From positions 1 through 52,441 of the forward strand of contig CAZJOM010000020.1 in assembly GCA_964547645.1 (NCBI GenBank): DNA of 52,441 nt. Direction: 5' to 3'. The notes beneath the pieces were generated by a model. That model had not been told where the DNA came from, did no database searches, and worked only from the letters and a program-made list of their open reading frames with translations. Numbering within the stretch: the first letter of the stretch is position 1; every line of letters begins with the position of its first letter. Shown piece by piece: positions 17,134 through 26,026 of this stretch. This stretch comes from SZUA-430 sp964547645. Its GTDB lineage: Bacteria; Pseudomonadota; Alphaproteobacteria; Micropepsales; Micropepsaceae. The position numbers and the translations under genes are program-made.

Positions 17134-18699
17134 TTAGTTCACCCGGCGCTCTTTGCCCGCCCAATACGGTTCGCGCAGTTCGCGGCGCAGGATTTTGCCT
17201 GACGGATTGCGCGGCAGTGCTTCGATGAAGTCCACCGTCTTTGGGAGTTTGTAACCGGCGATGCGGCTTCTCGTGAAGGTGATGATGTCTTCTGGCGTTG
17301 CGGTCTGGCCGGGTTTTAGGACCACGATTGCCTTGACGGCTTCGCCCCATTTGTCGTCGGGGACGCCGATCACCGCGACGTCGGCGATGGCGGCGTGGCC
17401 GAAGATCGCGTTCTCCACCTCGGCCGGGTAGATGTTCTCGCCTCCGGAGACGATCATGTCTTTCACGCGGTCATGGATGAAAAGGAAGCCGTTCTGGTCG
17501 AAGTAGCCGGCATCGCCGGTGTAGAACCAGCCGTTCTTGATCGACTTCTCCGTTGCTTCGGGCTTGTTCCAATAGCCCTTCATCACCGTGCCGCCTTTGA
17601 TCACGATCTCACCGACCGCGCCTTGCGGCACGTCTTTGCCGTGTTCGTCGATCACTTTGATGTCGAGGCCAGGATAGGGTTTTCCGCAGGACCGCAGCAG
17701 GCTGTCGCGATGGTCGGCAGGCTGCAGCGCGGTGCCGGCGCCGACTGTTTCGGTCAGGCCGTAAAGCTGGAAGAAGCCGCAACCCTTGAAGATCGATTGC
17801 GCTGTCTTGAGCAGATCCTCTGTGATCGGCGAGGCGCCGTAGAACATGCGCTTGATCGAGGAGATATCCGTCGTCTTGATGCGCGGGTGTTGGACCAGCA
17901 TCAAGATCACGGCGGGAACCAGGAACATGTTCTTGATCTTGAATTTTTCGATCAGGTCGAAAATCTCATCCGGGGCCACCGTCTTCATGACGATGCCCTT
18001 TGAGCCTTGGGCGAGTGAGGTCAGACCCATGTTCGCGCCGGCAACGTGGAAGTTCGGCATGGCGATCAGGTTCGCGTCGCCGACTTCGAAGTCGGCCCAT
18101 TGCGCATCTTGGCTCGACTTAAAGAACGAGACGTAGTTGCCGTTCGTGAGTTGAACGCCTTTCGGGTGGCCGGTGGTGCCGGAGGTGTAGAGCTGGATCG
18201 CGTCGTCGTCGGCGGTGATCTTGAGCGCCGGGTCTTTATCGCTTTGGCCGTCGCGCCATTGCTCGTAAGCCGGCCAGCTTTTGTGGCCGCCATCGATGGC
18301 GATGATGTGTTTCAGTTTCGGGCAGCTCGCCTTGACCGCTTCGATCAGGGGCACGAATTCGGCGCCACAGAACATCGTCTCGCAGCCAGCGTCGTTCAGC
18401 ACATAGACGACTTCCGGCCCGGCGAGGCGCCAGTTGATGCCGACGAGGACCGTGTTCGCCTTGGCGGCGCCCAGCAGCACCTCGAAATAGCGGTCCGAGT
18501 TCATGCCCATATAGCCGATGCGTGCGTTCGGCTTTTGGCCGAGGGCGATCAGGCCGTTGGCGACTTGGCTGGTGTGCTTGTCGAAGCCGGCGAACGTGGT
18601 CTCGCGACCCTGGAACCAGAAGGCGGTTGAGTTGCCGCGCTTCTTGGCTTGCTGGCGCGGGATGTCGGCGAGCGTGTTCAGCCCGTTGAAGTCGTACAT
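17134..18699 (-). CDS. Long-chain fatty-acid-CoA ligase (AMP-forming)
   Basis: A 521-residue adenylate-forming enzyme. It has the P-loop-like LYTSGTTGHPKG, QLYGLTETVG in the acyl/adenylate site, YTGDAG, the hinge DRVKDMIVSGGENIYPAEVE, and the catalytic C-terminal lysine in NPSGKILRRELR. These define a fatty-acyl-CoA synthetase of the FadD type; chain-length preference cannot be read. It is divergent from the CMD-SDR pair at 18833, with 133 bp between starts, suggesting a shared catabolic role. Confidence 0.92.
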   Translation of the reverse strand: MYDFNGLNTLADIPRQQAKKRGNSTAFWFQGRETTFAGFDKHTSQVANGLIALGQKPNARIGYMGMNSDRYFEVLLGAAKANTVLVGINWRLAGPEVVYVLNDAGCETMFCGAEFVPLIEAVKASCPKLKHIIAIDGGHKSWPAYEQWRDGQSDKDPALKITADDDAIQLYTSGTTGHPKGVQLTNGNYVSFFKSSQDAQWADFEVGDANLIAMPNFHVAGANMGLTSLAQGSKGIVMKTVAPDEIFDLIEKFKIKNMFLVPAVILMLVQHPRIKTTDISSIKRMFYGASPITEDLLKTAQSIFKGCGFFQLYGLTETVGAGTALQPADHRDSLLRSCGKPYPGLDIKVIDEHGKDVPQGAVGEIVIKGGTVMKGYWNKPEATEKSIKNGWFYTGDAGYFDQNGFLFIHDRVKDMIVSGGENIYPAEVENAIFGHAAIADVAVIGVPDDKWGEAVKAIVVLKPGQTATPEDIITFTRSRIAGYKLPKTVDFIEALPRNPSGKILRRELREPYWAGKERRVN

Positions 18700-18832
18700 T
18701 CTAGTCCTCCCATGGCGTCTTTTGTTTGGGGCAATTTAGACGGAGAAGCCGTAGAGGCAATGGCCGATTTTCCCTTTTCGCGGTCGGCGGGCTCTGTAGA
18801 GTGGGCAAATCGCAACCAGAGAGACCCTTGCC

Positions 18833-19390
18833 ATGGCCCGCGTCCCCTACCCCGATCCCAAGTCCCTTCTGCCCGAAACACAAGAGGCGCTGGCCAAGAT
18901 CGCGCCGCTCAACATCTTTCGCATGTTGGCGGGGGGTGAGGGTTTGATGCCCGCCTTCCTGAGGCTCGGCAACTACATCCTTTTCAAGTCGAAGCTCGAC
19001 CCGATATTGCGCGAGATCGCCATCATTCGGGTGGGCGTCCTCTCGAAGGCCAAATATGAAGTGCACCAGCACGAGCGTATCGGGCGCGATCTCGGTATGA
19101 GCGAGGGGTTGATCGAGGCGATGCACAAGGGGCCGGATCATCCGGCGCTGAACGAGATGCAGCGGCTTATCGTGCGCTATACGGACGACGTGGTGCTAAA
19201 CGTGCGGGCCAGCGATGCGACGTTCAAGCCGCTTGTCGAACGGTTGTCGCTGCAGGAGGTGCAGGAGCTGATGATCACGATCGGCTTCTACATGATGGTC
19301 AGCCGGTTCTTGGAAACCTTCGACATCGAAATCGAGGGTCCCGGGACCACTGGCGTCAAGTTCCCCGACAGCCAAAAGCGCACCACATGA
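18833..19390 (+). CDS. Carboxymuconolactone decarboxylase-like (CMD/AhpD fold) protein
   Basis: A 185-residue all-helical protein of the CMD family. The core segment REIAIIRVGVLSKAKYEVHQHE fits the family, but the CxxC pair of AhpD peroxidase is absent. It keeps the Glu/His set (YEVHQHE) seen in decarboxylase-like members. The molecular function is therefore open: a decarboxylase, isomerase or accessory protein in an acid-degradation pathway. It overlaps the SDR gene by ATGA (19387-19390) and is divergent from a fatty-acyl-CoA ligase. Confidence 0.85.
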   Translation: MARVPYPDPKSLLPETQEALAKIAPLNIFRMLAGGEGLMPAFLRLGNYILFKSKLDPILREIAIIRVGVLSKAKYEVHQHERIGRDLGMSEGLIEAMHKGPDHPALNEMQRLIVRYTDDVVLNVRASDATFKPLVERLSLQEVQELMITIGFYMMVSRFLETFDIEIEGPGTTGVKFPDSQKRTT

Positions 19391-20211
19391 GCGACGATCT
19401 GGTCAGGCCGATGCCGGCGGAGTCGCGCGGCGAGGCGCCGGGGCGCGGGCGGCTTCAGGGTCGGCGCGTGCTGGTCGTGGGCGGCGGACAGGACACGCGC
19501 GGACTCGACGATCCCCCGGTCGGGAACGGGCGGGCGATGTGCGTGCTGTTCGCGCGCGAAGGGGCGCGGGTGGCGGTCGCCGATCGCCACCTCGCTGCAG
19601 CAGAGGCGAGTGTTGCGGCCGCGGGCAACGCGGCGTTCGCGATCGAAGCCAATGTTGCCGCTCCCGCCGATGTTTCGCGGATGGTGGCGGGGGCGCAGGA
19701 GAAGCTCGGTTTGATGGACGGGCTTGTCTACAATGTCGGTATCGGCGTCGGCGAGCCTTGGCTTGCGGGCGCGACGGCAGAGAGTTGGGATCGCGTGTTT
19801 GCGGTCAACCTTCGCGGGGCGATGCTTGCGTTGCAGGCGGCGATGCCGTCGATGGCGGAGGGCTCGTCGATCGTGCTGATTTCTTCGATCGCTTCGCTGA
19901 AGCCCGGCAGCCGGCTGCCGGCTTACGATGCATCGAAGGCGGCACTCGCAGGGCTAATGCGGCACGCCGGGATCGAGGGCGAGCGGCGCGGCATCCGCGT
20001 GAATATCGTGGCGCCTGGGCTGATGGATACGTCCATCGGACGGGCAGCAACGCAGGGGCGCCCGGGGCGCGCGAAGACGCCGGTGCCGCTCGGGCGTCAG
20101 GGGACAGGATGGGAGTCGGCATACGCGGCGCTGTTCCTGCTGTCGGACGAGGCGGCGTACATAACGGGTCAGGTGCTGGCGGTGGATGGCGGGATGACGG
20201 GGCTGCGGTAG
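19387..20211 (+). CDS. Short-chain dehydrogenase/reductase with extended glycine loop
   Basis: A 274-residue SDR oxidoreductase. The cofactor loop is unusual: GGGQDTRGLDDPPVGNGRA (residues 32-50) has about nine residues between the first Gly pair and the final GNGRA. The NAG motif is NVGIG. The active site is intact: Ser167 in ISSIAS, Tyr180 and Lys184 in YDASK. The C terminus ends AVDGGMTG, typical of the classical family. The long N-terminal tail (about 22 residues) is not core. It is coupled to the CMD gene. The NAD(H)/NADP(H) choice is not clear: Asp66 after the second strand (VAVAD) leans to NAD. Confidence 0.9.
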   Translation: MSDDLVRPMPAESRGEAPGRGRLQGRRVLVVGGGQDTRGLDDPPVGNGRAMCVLFAREGARVAVADRHLAAAEASVAAAGNAAFAIEANVAAPADVSRMVAGAQEKLGLMDGLVYNVGIGVGEPWLAGATAESWDRVFAVNLRGAMLALQAAMPSMAEGSSIVLISSIASLKPGSRLPAYDASKAALAGLMRHAGIEGERRGIRVNIVAPGLMDTSIGRAATQGRPGRAKTPVPLGRQGTGWESAYAALFLLSDEAAYITGQVLAVDGGMTGLR

Positions 20212-20578
20212 GGCGCCGCAAGAAAAAAATTTCACCACAAAGTCACAAAGGGCACCAAGAGGCTCTGCTCGCCCTATCGGCACCGAGTACGTTGCGAAGT
20301 TCAAGTTGTCTCACGCGAAGGCGCGAAGAGCGCGAAGGTAAGTCGCGAAACTTGCTCCTTCGCGCGCCGCCAGGCGCGCTGTCAGACGTCGGATTGGCGC
20401 TTCGCGCCGAAATCGTTCGCGCCTTGTCTTCGCGCCCTTCGCGGCTTCGCGTGAGGCAATTGGATCGCCTCACGAGCACCCAAGCCACCATTCGCGCGCC
20501 AGCGCCTTGGTGCCCTTTGTGGCTTTGTGGTGAAAATTTCTTTCTTCCGCTAAGCTCGCTGCAGACAGAACACGGGAG
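20212..20578. other. Intergenic region filled by a palindromic repeat
   Basis: No gene is supported on either strand in this 367-bp gap. Nearly all of it is the nested palindrome at 20230-20535. The remaining 40 bp before the amidohydrolase contain its ribosome site (GGGAG at 20574-20578). The gene order SDR, repeat, amidohydrolase is all on the plus strand, so the repeat may be transcribed. Confidence 0.7.
20230..20535. repeat. Nested palindromic repeat element, copy B
   Basis: The outer arms at 20230-20259 and 20506-20535 (30 nt, starting TTTCACCACAAAG) are inverted with one mismatch. The inner arms run from about 20306 to 20344 and 20423 to 20460; they carry CTCACGCGAAG and related GCGAAG words and match inversely at about five positions in six. 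The centre has hairpins GCGCGCC-GCCA-GGCGCGC and GGCGCTTCGCGCC. This architecture parallels copy A at 12245-12450: TTCACCAC ends, inner purine-rich arms, GC hairpin core. It is not identical in sequence. Confidence 0.8.
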
Positions 20579-21799
20579 ATGCAGGTGGAGAACGGTAAGG
20601 CTTGGCTTGAGGGGGCGAGGGCTTTGTTGCCGGAGACGGTGACGCTCAGGCGGAAGATTCATGAGCATCCGGAGCTCGGGCTGCATTTGCCGAAGACGGT
20701 GGCGGCCGTGCGCGAGGCGTTGAGCGGGCTCGATGTGAAGATCGAGACGGGACCGTCGACGTCGGGGATGATCGTGACGCTGCAAGGGCCGACGCAGGGG
20801 CGGACGGTGCTCTTGCGCGGCGACATGGATGCGCTGCCGATGCCGGAAGATACCGACGTCCCGTTCAAATCGAAGGAGCCGGGGCGGATGCATGCGTGCG
20901 GGCATGACTCGCACACCGCTATGCTCACCGGCGCCGTGAAGCTGCTGCACGCGAACCGCGCGCGGCTGGCGGGCACGGTCAAGTTCATGTTCCAGCCGGG
21001 CGAGGAAGGCTATTTCGGCGCGCGGCATATGATCGAGGACGGGCTGATCGAGCGGCATCCGAAGCCCGACGGCGCGTTTGCGATGCATATCACGCCGAAC
21101 GTGCCGACCGGCATCTTCACCGCGAAGGCCGGTGCGTTCATGGCGTCGACCGATACGCTGGAGGTTCGCGTGGTCGGCAAAGGCGGGCACGCCTCGGCGC
21201 CGCATCACACGGTCGATCCGATGCCGATCGCGTGCGAGATCGTGCTGGCACTGCAGAGTTTCGTCACGCGCAAGATCAATGCGTTCGATCCGGTCGTGCT
21301 GACCATCGCCAAGATCGACGGCGGTACGACGAGCAATGTCATTCCGGAGGCGGTGAATTTGCTGGGCACACTGCGCTCGGTGTCGGAGGGATCGCGCTCG
21401 CGGGCGAAGGAGGGTTTGAAGAAGGTGATCGAGAAGATCGCCGAGGCACACGACGCGCGCGCTGAGGTGAAACTTACGCCGGGCTATGACGTGACCGTGA
21501 ATGACGGTCGTATGGTCGACCTTGCGGCCGCCGCCGCGCGCGATTTGTTCGGCGAGCGCGGCTTCATGCCGATGCCGGCGCCGGTGATGGGGGCGGAGGA
21601 TTGGTCGTATGTGCTGCAGCGAATTCCGGGCTGTATGGTGTTTTTGGGCGTGGCGCCGGAGGGCTGCAATCATCATCACGCGGCACCGTGCCACTCGAAC
21701 CGGATGATGCTGGACGAGGATGCGATGGCGAACGGGGTCGCGCTCTACGCGGCAGTAGCGGAGCGGTTTTTGGATCAGGGGTTGCCCGCGAAGGCTTGA
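20579..21799 (+). CDS. M20 family amidohydrolase (hippurate/N-acyl-amino-acid hydrolase type)
   Basis: A 406-residue di-metal peptidase-fold enzyme. The metal site is visible: HACGHDSH (Cys107, His109), PGEEG (Glu142/Glu143) and HITPN (His165 region), with NHHHAAPCHSNRM near the C terminus. Cys in the HACGHD motif is typical of the IAA-amino-acid/hippurate hydrolase group, which cleaves N-acyl amino acids. The dimerisation domain (VGKGGHASAPH) is intact. GGGAG sits directly against the ATG, so the in-frame GTG at 20585 (6 nt from GGGAG) may be the real start. A metallo-hydrolase follows after 16 bp. Confidence 0.9.
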   Translation: MQVENGKAWLEGARALLPETVTLRRKIHEHPELGLHLPKTVAAVREALSGLDVKIETGPSTSGMIVTLQGPTQGRTVLLRGDMDALPMPEDTDVPFKSKEPGRMHACGHDSHTAMLTGAVKLLHANRARLAGTVKFMFQPGEEGYFGARHMIEDGLIERHPKPDGAFAMHITPNVPTGIFTAKAGAFMASTDTLEVRVVGKGGHASAPHHTVDPMPIACEIVLALQSFVTRKINAFDPVVLTIAKIDGGTTSNVIPEAVNLLGTLRSVSEGSRSRAKEGLKKVIEKIAEAHDARAEVKLTPGYDVTVNDGRMVDLAAAAARDLFGERGFMPMPAPVMGAEDWSYVLQRIPGCMVFLGVAPEGCNHHHAAPCHSNRMMLDEDAMANGVALYAAVAERFLDQGLPAKA

Positions 21800-21815
21800 A
21801 GCAGTGGAGGATCGC

Positions 21816-22787
21816 ATGTCACTTGCGAAGAATGGATATGCCTTCAAGCGCGGCCTGACCGACCTTGGCAATGGGACGTTCGCTTATCTTCAGCCGGATG
21901 GGTCTTGGGGTTGGTCGAATGCGGGGTTGATTACGGATGGGGACCAATCGCTCCTCGTCGACACGTTGTTCGATCTGAAGCTGACGCGCGAGATGCTTTC
22001 CGCGATGCGGGATGCGGCGCCTAAGGCAGCGAAGAAAATCGGGACGCTCGTCAACACGCATCACAATGGCGATCATTGCTACGGGAACGAGTTGGTCGAG
22101 GGCGCGGAGATCATTGCCTCGGAGCATGCGGCAGAGGAGATGAAGCGGGAGCAGCCGGCGTTGCTGGTCAACTTCATGAAGGCGGCGCCGGGGTTGGGAC
22201 TTACCGGCGAGTATTTGCTGCACTGCTTCGGCGTGTTCGACTTCAACGGCATTACACCGACGCCACCGACGCACACCTTCTCCGGGCACATGCACCGCCA
22301 GGTCGGGAACAAGCGGATCGACCTGATCGAGGTGGGGCCGGCGCATACGGGCGGCGACGTGCTGGTGCATGTGCCGGGGGATCGGACCGTGTTCACGGGC
22401 GATATTCTTTTCATCGAGGGCACGCCGATAATGTGGGCGGGACCGGTCGGTAACTGGATCGCGGCGTGCGACGAAATCTTGAAGCTCGACTGCGAGACGA
22501 TCGTGCCGGGGCACGGGCCGGTGACCGACAAGCGCGGGGTTAAGGCCGTGCAGAGCTATCTGACCTATATCAGGGACCAAGCGCGTCAACGTTACGACGC
22601 CGGCCTCTCCGCGCGAGACGCGGCGCATGATATCGCGCTCGGCGACTACGATTCTTGGGGCGATGCCGAGCGTATTGCGGTGAATGTCGCCACGCTCTAC
22701 CGGGAATTCTCCGGCGATCGGGCGCCGCCCAACCCGGCGGAGCTGTTCACCCAAATGGGCGAAATTTGGCAGAAGCGGCGCAAGTAG
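21816..22787 (+). CDS. Metallo-beta-lactamase-fold hydrolase with altered zinc motif
   Basis: A 323-residue hydrolase. The metal motif reads THHNGDHCYGN (residues 81-91), i.e. HxNxDH where most family members have HxHxDH. The other ligands look present: GPAHTGGD (His), FTGDILF (Asp) and IVPGHGPV (His). A non-canonical subgroup hydrolase is likely and the substrate is unknown. There is no signal peptide. ATG at 21816 with GGAGG five bases upstream decides the start over a GTG at 21804. It is probably co-transcribed with the amidohydrolase. Confidence 0.88.
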   Translation: MSLAKNGYAFKRGLTDLGNGTFAYLQPDGSWGWSNAGLITDGDQSLLVDTLFDLKLTREMLSAMRDAAPKAAKKIGTLVNTHHNGDHCYGNELVEGAEIIASEHAAEEMKREQPALLVNFMKAAPGLGLTGEYLLHCFGVFDFNGITPTPPTHTFSGHMHRQVGNKRIDLIEVGPAHTGGDVLVHVPGDRTVFTGDILFIEGTPIMWAGPVGNWIAACDEILKLDCETIVPGHGPVTDKRGVKAVQSYLTYIRDQARQRYDAGLSARDAAHDIALGDYDSWGDAERIAVNVATLYREFSGDRAPPNPAELFTQMGEIWQKRRK

Positions 22788-22901
22788 TTCTTTTTTCGTT
22801 CCAACTCTCCCTATAGTCTCGCGCTCTTGCCGATCAGGTGGGTCGGTCCGATTTGTGATTGTTCGCTTATCGGTTGGTGCCAAGTGGCGTTGGGGAATGA
22901 G

Positions 22902-23969
22902 ATGACGGACGGGCCAGGTCAGAAGGAATTGCTCAACCGGTTGAAGATCAACCGGGAGGAGGAAGACGAGGACAGCGGCTCCAACCGTTGGCTTATCATC
23001 GGTTTCGTCGGTATCTGCGCGTTATTCGCAACGGGCGCGCTGTACGCTTTCTGGCCGAAGGGCGAAGCGCAGACCGCCGCGGCGGAGACACCCGCGCCTT
23101 CGACGACGGGCGCAAACGCTGCCCCGGCCAAGGCACCGGTTGCAGGCGGCGTGTTGTCGGCTTCGGGTTACGTGACGGCGCGACGGCTCGCCACCGTGTC
23201 GGCGGAAATCACCGGGCGGATGTCCGAAGTGCTGATCGAAGAGGGGATGACGGTTGAGGCGGGGCAAGTGCTCGCACGGCTCGACTCCTCTTTGGCGACA
23301 ACGGAGCTTGCGATCGCCGAAGGGAATTTGCGCTCCGCGCGCGGCGCACTCGCGGCGGCGGCTGCCGACCGGGCGGAAGCGCAGCGTGCGCTGGTGCGCG
23401 TCCAGGGCGTGAACGAGAAGAAGTTTGCCAGCACCGCCGACCTTACACGCTCGGAGGCGGCGGCGGCGAGTGCGGAAGCACGCTATGCGCAGGCGCAGGG
23501 CGGATTGGCCTCGGCGCAAGCGACATTCGAGCGCTCGAAAACGTTGCTCGACAAGCACGAGATCCGTGCGCCGTTCGGCGGCGTGGTGACGACGAAAGAT
23601 GCGCAACCGGGCGAGATCGTTTCGCCTGCAGCGGCCGGCGGCGGTTTTACGCGCACGGGCGTGTGCACGATCGTCGACATGAACTCGCTTGAGGTCGAGG
23701 TCGAGGTGAACGAGTCCTTCATCAGTCGCGTGAAGGCGGGCCAGCGCGCGAGTGCGACGCTTGATGCCTATCCGGACTGGGAGATCCCGGCGAAAGTCGT
23801 CGCGATCATTCCAACAGCGAACCGCGATAAGGCAACTGTGAAAGTTCGCGTCGGTATCGAGGCGCGCGATCCGCGCGTGCTTCCCGAGATGGCGGCGAAG
23901 GTTTTGTTCTTTGACGATGAGAAGAAGGACGCGGAGCGTGCAGCACCGGAGCCGGCGAAGACGCCTTAA
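22902..23969 (+). CDS. HlyD/RND-type periplasmic adaptor of an ABC exporter
   Basis: A 355-residue membrane-anchored adaptor. The N-terminal cytoplasmic tail is followed by one transmembrane helix (about 30-50), a biotinyl-lipoyl-like half motif (VLIEEGMTVEAGQVLARLD), a long alpha-hairpin coiled coil (about 120-215), and the second lipoyl half (IRAPFGGVVTTKDAQPGE) with beta-barrel domains. It should link the inner-membrane permeases to an outer-membrane channel. It is the first gene of an adaptor-ATPase-permease-permease operon, separated from the ATPase by a 193-bp palindromic repeat. Confidence 0.9.
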   Translation: MTDGPGQKELLNRLKINREEEDEDSGSNRWLIIGFVGICALFATGALYAFWPKGEAQTAAAETPAPSTTGANAAPAKAPVAGGVLSASGYVTARRLATVSAEITGRMSEVLIEEGMTVEAGQVLARLDSSLATTELAIAEGNLRSARGALAAAAADRAEAQRALVRVQGVNEKKFASTADLTRSEAAAASAEARYAQAQGGLASAQATFERSKTLLDKHEIRAPFGGVVTTKDAQPGEIVSPAAAGGGFTRTGVCTIVDMNSLEVEVEVNESFISRVKAGQRASATLDAYPDWEIPAKVVAIIPTANRDKATVKVRVGIEARDPRVLPEMAAKVLFFDDEKKDAERAAPEPAKTP

Positions 23970-24162
23970 CTCCCCTCGCCCTTCCATTTCCGGAAGGGAG
24001 AGGGGCCGGGGGTGAGGGAAGGCCTCGCCCACCGACGCGACGCAGAATAAGAAACACGTTGTTTCATTGATTGAGATTTCTTACTTCAACGCCGAGCCTC
24101 GCGCAGAGGCCATCCCTCACCCCCTACCCCTCTCCCTTCCAGAACTGGAAGAGAGAGGGGAG
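23970..24162. repeat. 193-bp nested inverted repeat inside the exporter operon
   Basis: The arms at 23970-24018 and 24114-24162 are 49 nt each and inverted with about six mismatches; the inner edge reads GGGGGTGAGGG/CCCTCACCCCC. Each arm is itself a hairpin (CTTCC...GGAAG). The 95-nt spacer is A/T-richer and has no gene. The element starts immediately after the adaptor stop codon and ends 17 bp before the ATPase start, so it lies in the mRNA leader of the downstream genes. Confidence 0.85.
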
Positions 24163-24179
24163 ATAGAGAGAGCCCTTCG

Positions 24180-24872
24180 ATGACCGACCCGCTGATCGTT
24201 TTGAAAGCCGTCACCAAAAGCTACACGCGCGGTAAGCAGAGCGTGCCGATTTTTGAGCGGCTGGATATGAATATTCCGACGCAGGACTTCGTTGCGATCA
24301 TGGGGCCGTCGGGGTCGGGAAAGACGACGTTGCTCAACTTGCTGGGCGGCATCGACAAGCCGTCGGGCGGGGAAATCGTGTTCGACAACAAGCGGATGGA
24401 CAACCTTGACGAGAGCAAGCTCGCGGCGTTTCGCGCCGGCAATGTCGGGTTCATCTTCCAATTCTATAACCTCATGCCGATGTTGACGGCCGCGCAGAAC
24501 GTGGAACTGCCGCTGTTGCTCACGAAGCTCGGGCCGAAGGCGCGCTCGGAGCGTGTGAAGACCGCGCTGGAGATCGTGGGGCTCTCCGACCGGGCGCGGC
24601 ACAAGCCGTCGGAGCTTTCGGGCGGGCAACAACAGCGCGTCGCGATCGCGCGGGCGATCGTGTCGGACCCGAAACTCCTGCTTTGCGACGAGCCGACGGG
24701 CGACCTTGACCGCGAGACGGCGGGGGAAATTCTCTCGATGCTGCAGACGTTGAACCGCGATCTTGGCAAGACGATCGTGATGGTGACGCACGATCCGGAA
24801 GCCGCGCGCTATGCAAAGCGCACGCTGCATCTGGACAAGGGCCACTTCAGCGAGAAGGATCTTGCGGCATGA
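24180..24872 (+). CDS. ABC transporter ATP-binding protein (MacB/LolD/DevA type)
   Basis: A 230-residue ATPase, the normal length for this group. Walker A is GPSGSGKTT, the Q-loop region is FIFQFYNLMP, the signature is LSGGQQQRVAIARA, Walker B is LLLCDEPTGDLD, and the switch His is in VTHDPE. This belongs to the family that drives FtsX-like permeases in mechanotransmission-type exporters. It overlaps the following permease gene by 4 bp (ATGA, 24869-24872). Confidence 0.95.
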   Translation: MTDPLIVLKAVTKSYTRGKQSVPIFERLDMNIPTQDFVAIMGPSGSGKTTLLNLLGGIDKPSGGEIVFDNKRMDNLDESKLAAFRAGNVGFIFQFYNLMPMLTAAQNVELPLLLTKLGPKARSERVKTALEIVGLSDRARHKPSELSGGQQQRVAIARAIVSDPKLLLCDEPTGDLDRETAGEILSMLQTLNRDLGKTIVMVTHDPEAARYAKRTLHLDKGHFSEKDLAA

Positions 24873-26023
24873 CGCTGGTCGAACTCGTACGGAAGAATCT
24901 GTTCCGGAAGCGGTTGAGAACGTTTCTGACGATCATTGCGATCTTCATGGCGTTCGCAATCTACGGCGTGCTCGCGACGTTTCAGAACGCGATGACGGCC
25001 GGCATCGATTCCGCCGCGGCCAATCGGCTTATGGTGACAAACAAGATCAACTTCACGCTGGCGATGCCAATCGCTTACGTGAACCGCGCGCGCAGCGTGA
25101 AGGGGGTCAAGAACATCACGCATGCCAACTGGTTCGGAGGATACTACCAAGATCAGCGCATTTTCTTTGCGGCGTTTGCAGTGGATCCACAATCGTACCT
25201 TGAGACCTTCCCCGAACTGCTGATGCCCGCTGCGCAACGGCAGGCCTTCCTTACGAACAAAACAGCGTTGCTCGCCGGCAAGGCGGTCGCCGATCAATTT
25301 GGATGGAAGGTCGGTCAACGCATCCCGCTGAAGAGCAACATATTTACGCAGAAGAACGGGTCGGACACTTGGGACCTGGAGTTGGTCGGCATCTTCACGG
25401 GCGCCTCGCCCCAGGTCGATACGAACAACGTTCTGCTGCACTACGAGTACTTCAAGGACACCCGCAGCTTCGGCGGCGACACGATCGGCTGGATGATACT
25501 GAGGACCGAAAGCACGAAAGAGAACGCGCGGGTGATGAAGGACGTTGACGCATTGTTCGCCAACTCGCCTTTCGAGACGGAGACGCAAACCGAGCAAGCG
25601 ATGGCGCGCGCCTTTCTCGAGCAGGCAGGCGATCTTGGCTTCATCATTACCTCGGTCGTCGGCGCAGCGTTTGCGACGATCCTCCTCATCGTCGGCAATA
25701 CGATGATGCTGACCGTTCGCGAGCGGACGAACGAGATCGCGGTCATGAAGACGATCGGCTTTACGACAAGCAAGATCTTCTCTCTCATCCTCGGCGAGTC
25801 GATGTTGCTCGCGCTTATCGGAGGCGCACTTGGAGTCGCCGCCGCGTGGCTCTTCAGTTTTGTGCTGGCCGGGCCGCTGAGCCAATTCGGTCCGGTGTCT
25901 TTCACGCCCGGCACCGCTATCACGGCGTTCTTGTTGATGGCGCTGCTTGGGTTCCTCACCGGCGTCATTCCGGCTTACCGCGCGATGCAGACCGATGTCG
26001 TTACGGCGTTGGGGAGGAAATAG
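24869..26023 (+). CDS. FtsX/MacB-like ABC permease, first copy
   Basis: A 384-residue inner-membrane protein with one N-terminal helix (about 18-40), a large periplasmic MacB-PCD-like domain (to about 265), and three C-terminal helices, the usual 1+3 layout. The motif RTNEIAVMKTIGFTTSKI before the last helices is typical of FtsX-type permeases. With the adaptor, ATPase and second permease it forms an exporter resembling DevBCA or MacAB. A heterodimer with the next gene product is likely. Confidence 0.92.
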   Translation: MTLVELVRKNLFRKRLRTFLTIIAIFMAFAIYGVLATFQNAMTAGIDSAAANRLMVTNKINFTLAMPIAYVNRARSVKGVKNITHANWFGGYYQDQRIFFAAFAVDPQSYLETFPELLMPAAQRQAFLTNKTALLAGKAVADQFGWKVGQRIPLKSNIFTQKNGSDTWDLELVGIFTGASPQVDTNNVLLHYEYFKDTRSFGGDTIGWMILRTESTKENARVMKDVDALFANSPFETETQTEQAMARAFLEQAGDLGFIITSVVGAAFATILLIVGNTMMLTVRERTNEIAVMKTIGFTTSKIFSLILGESMLLALIGGALGVAAAWLFSFVLAGPLSQFGPVSFTPGTAITAFLLMALLGFLTGVIPAYRAMQTDVVTALGRK

Positions 26024-26026
26024 GCG

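Noticed and set aside
20243..21871. 542-codon open frame on the minus strand
   Set aside because: Fully antisense to the M20 amidohydrolase and to repeat copy B; the product is Arg/His-rich with no domain, a usual product of high-G+C codon bias.
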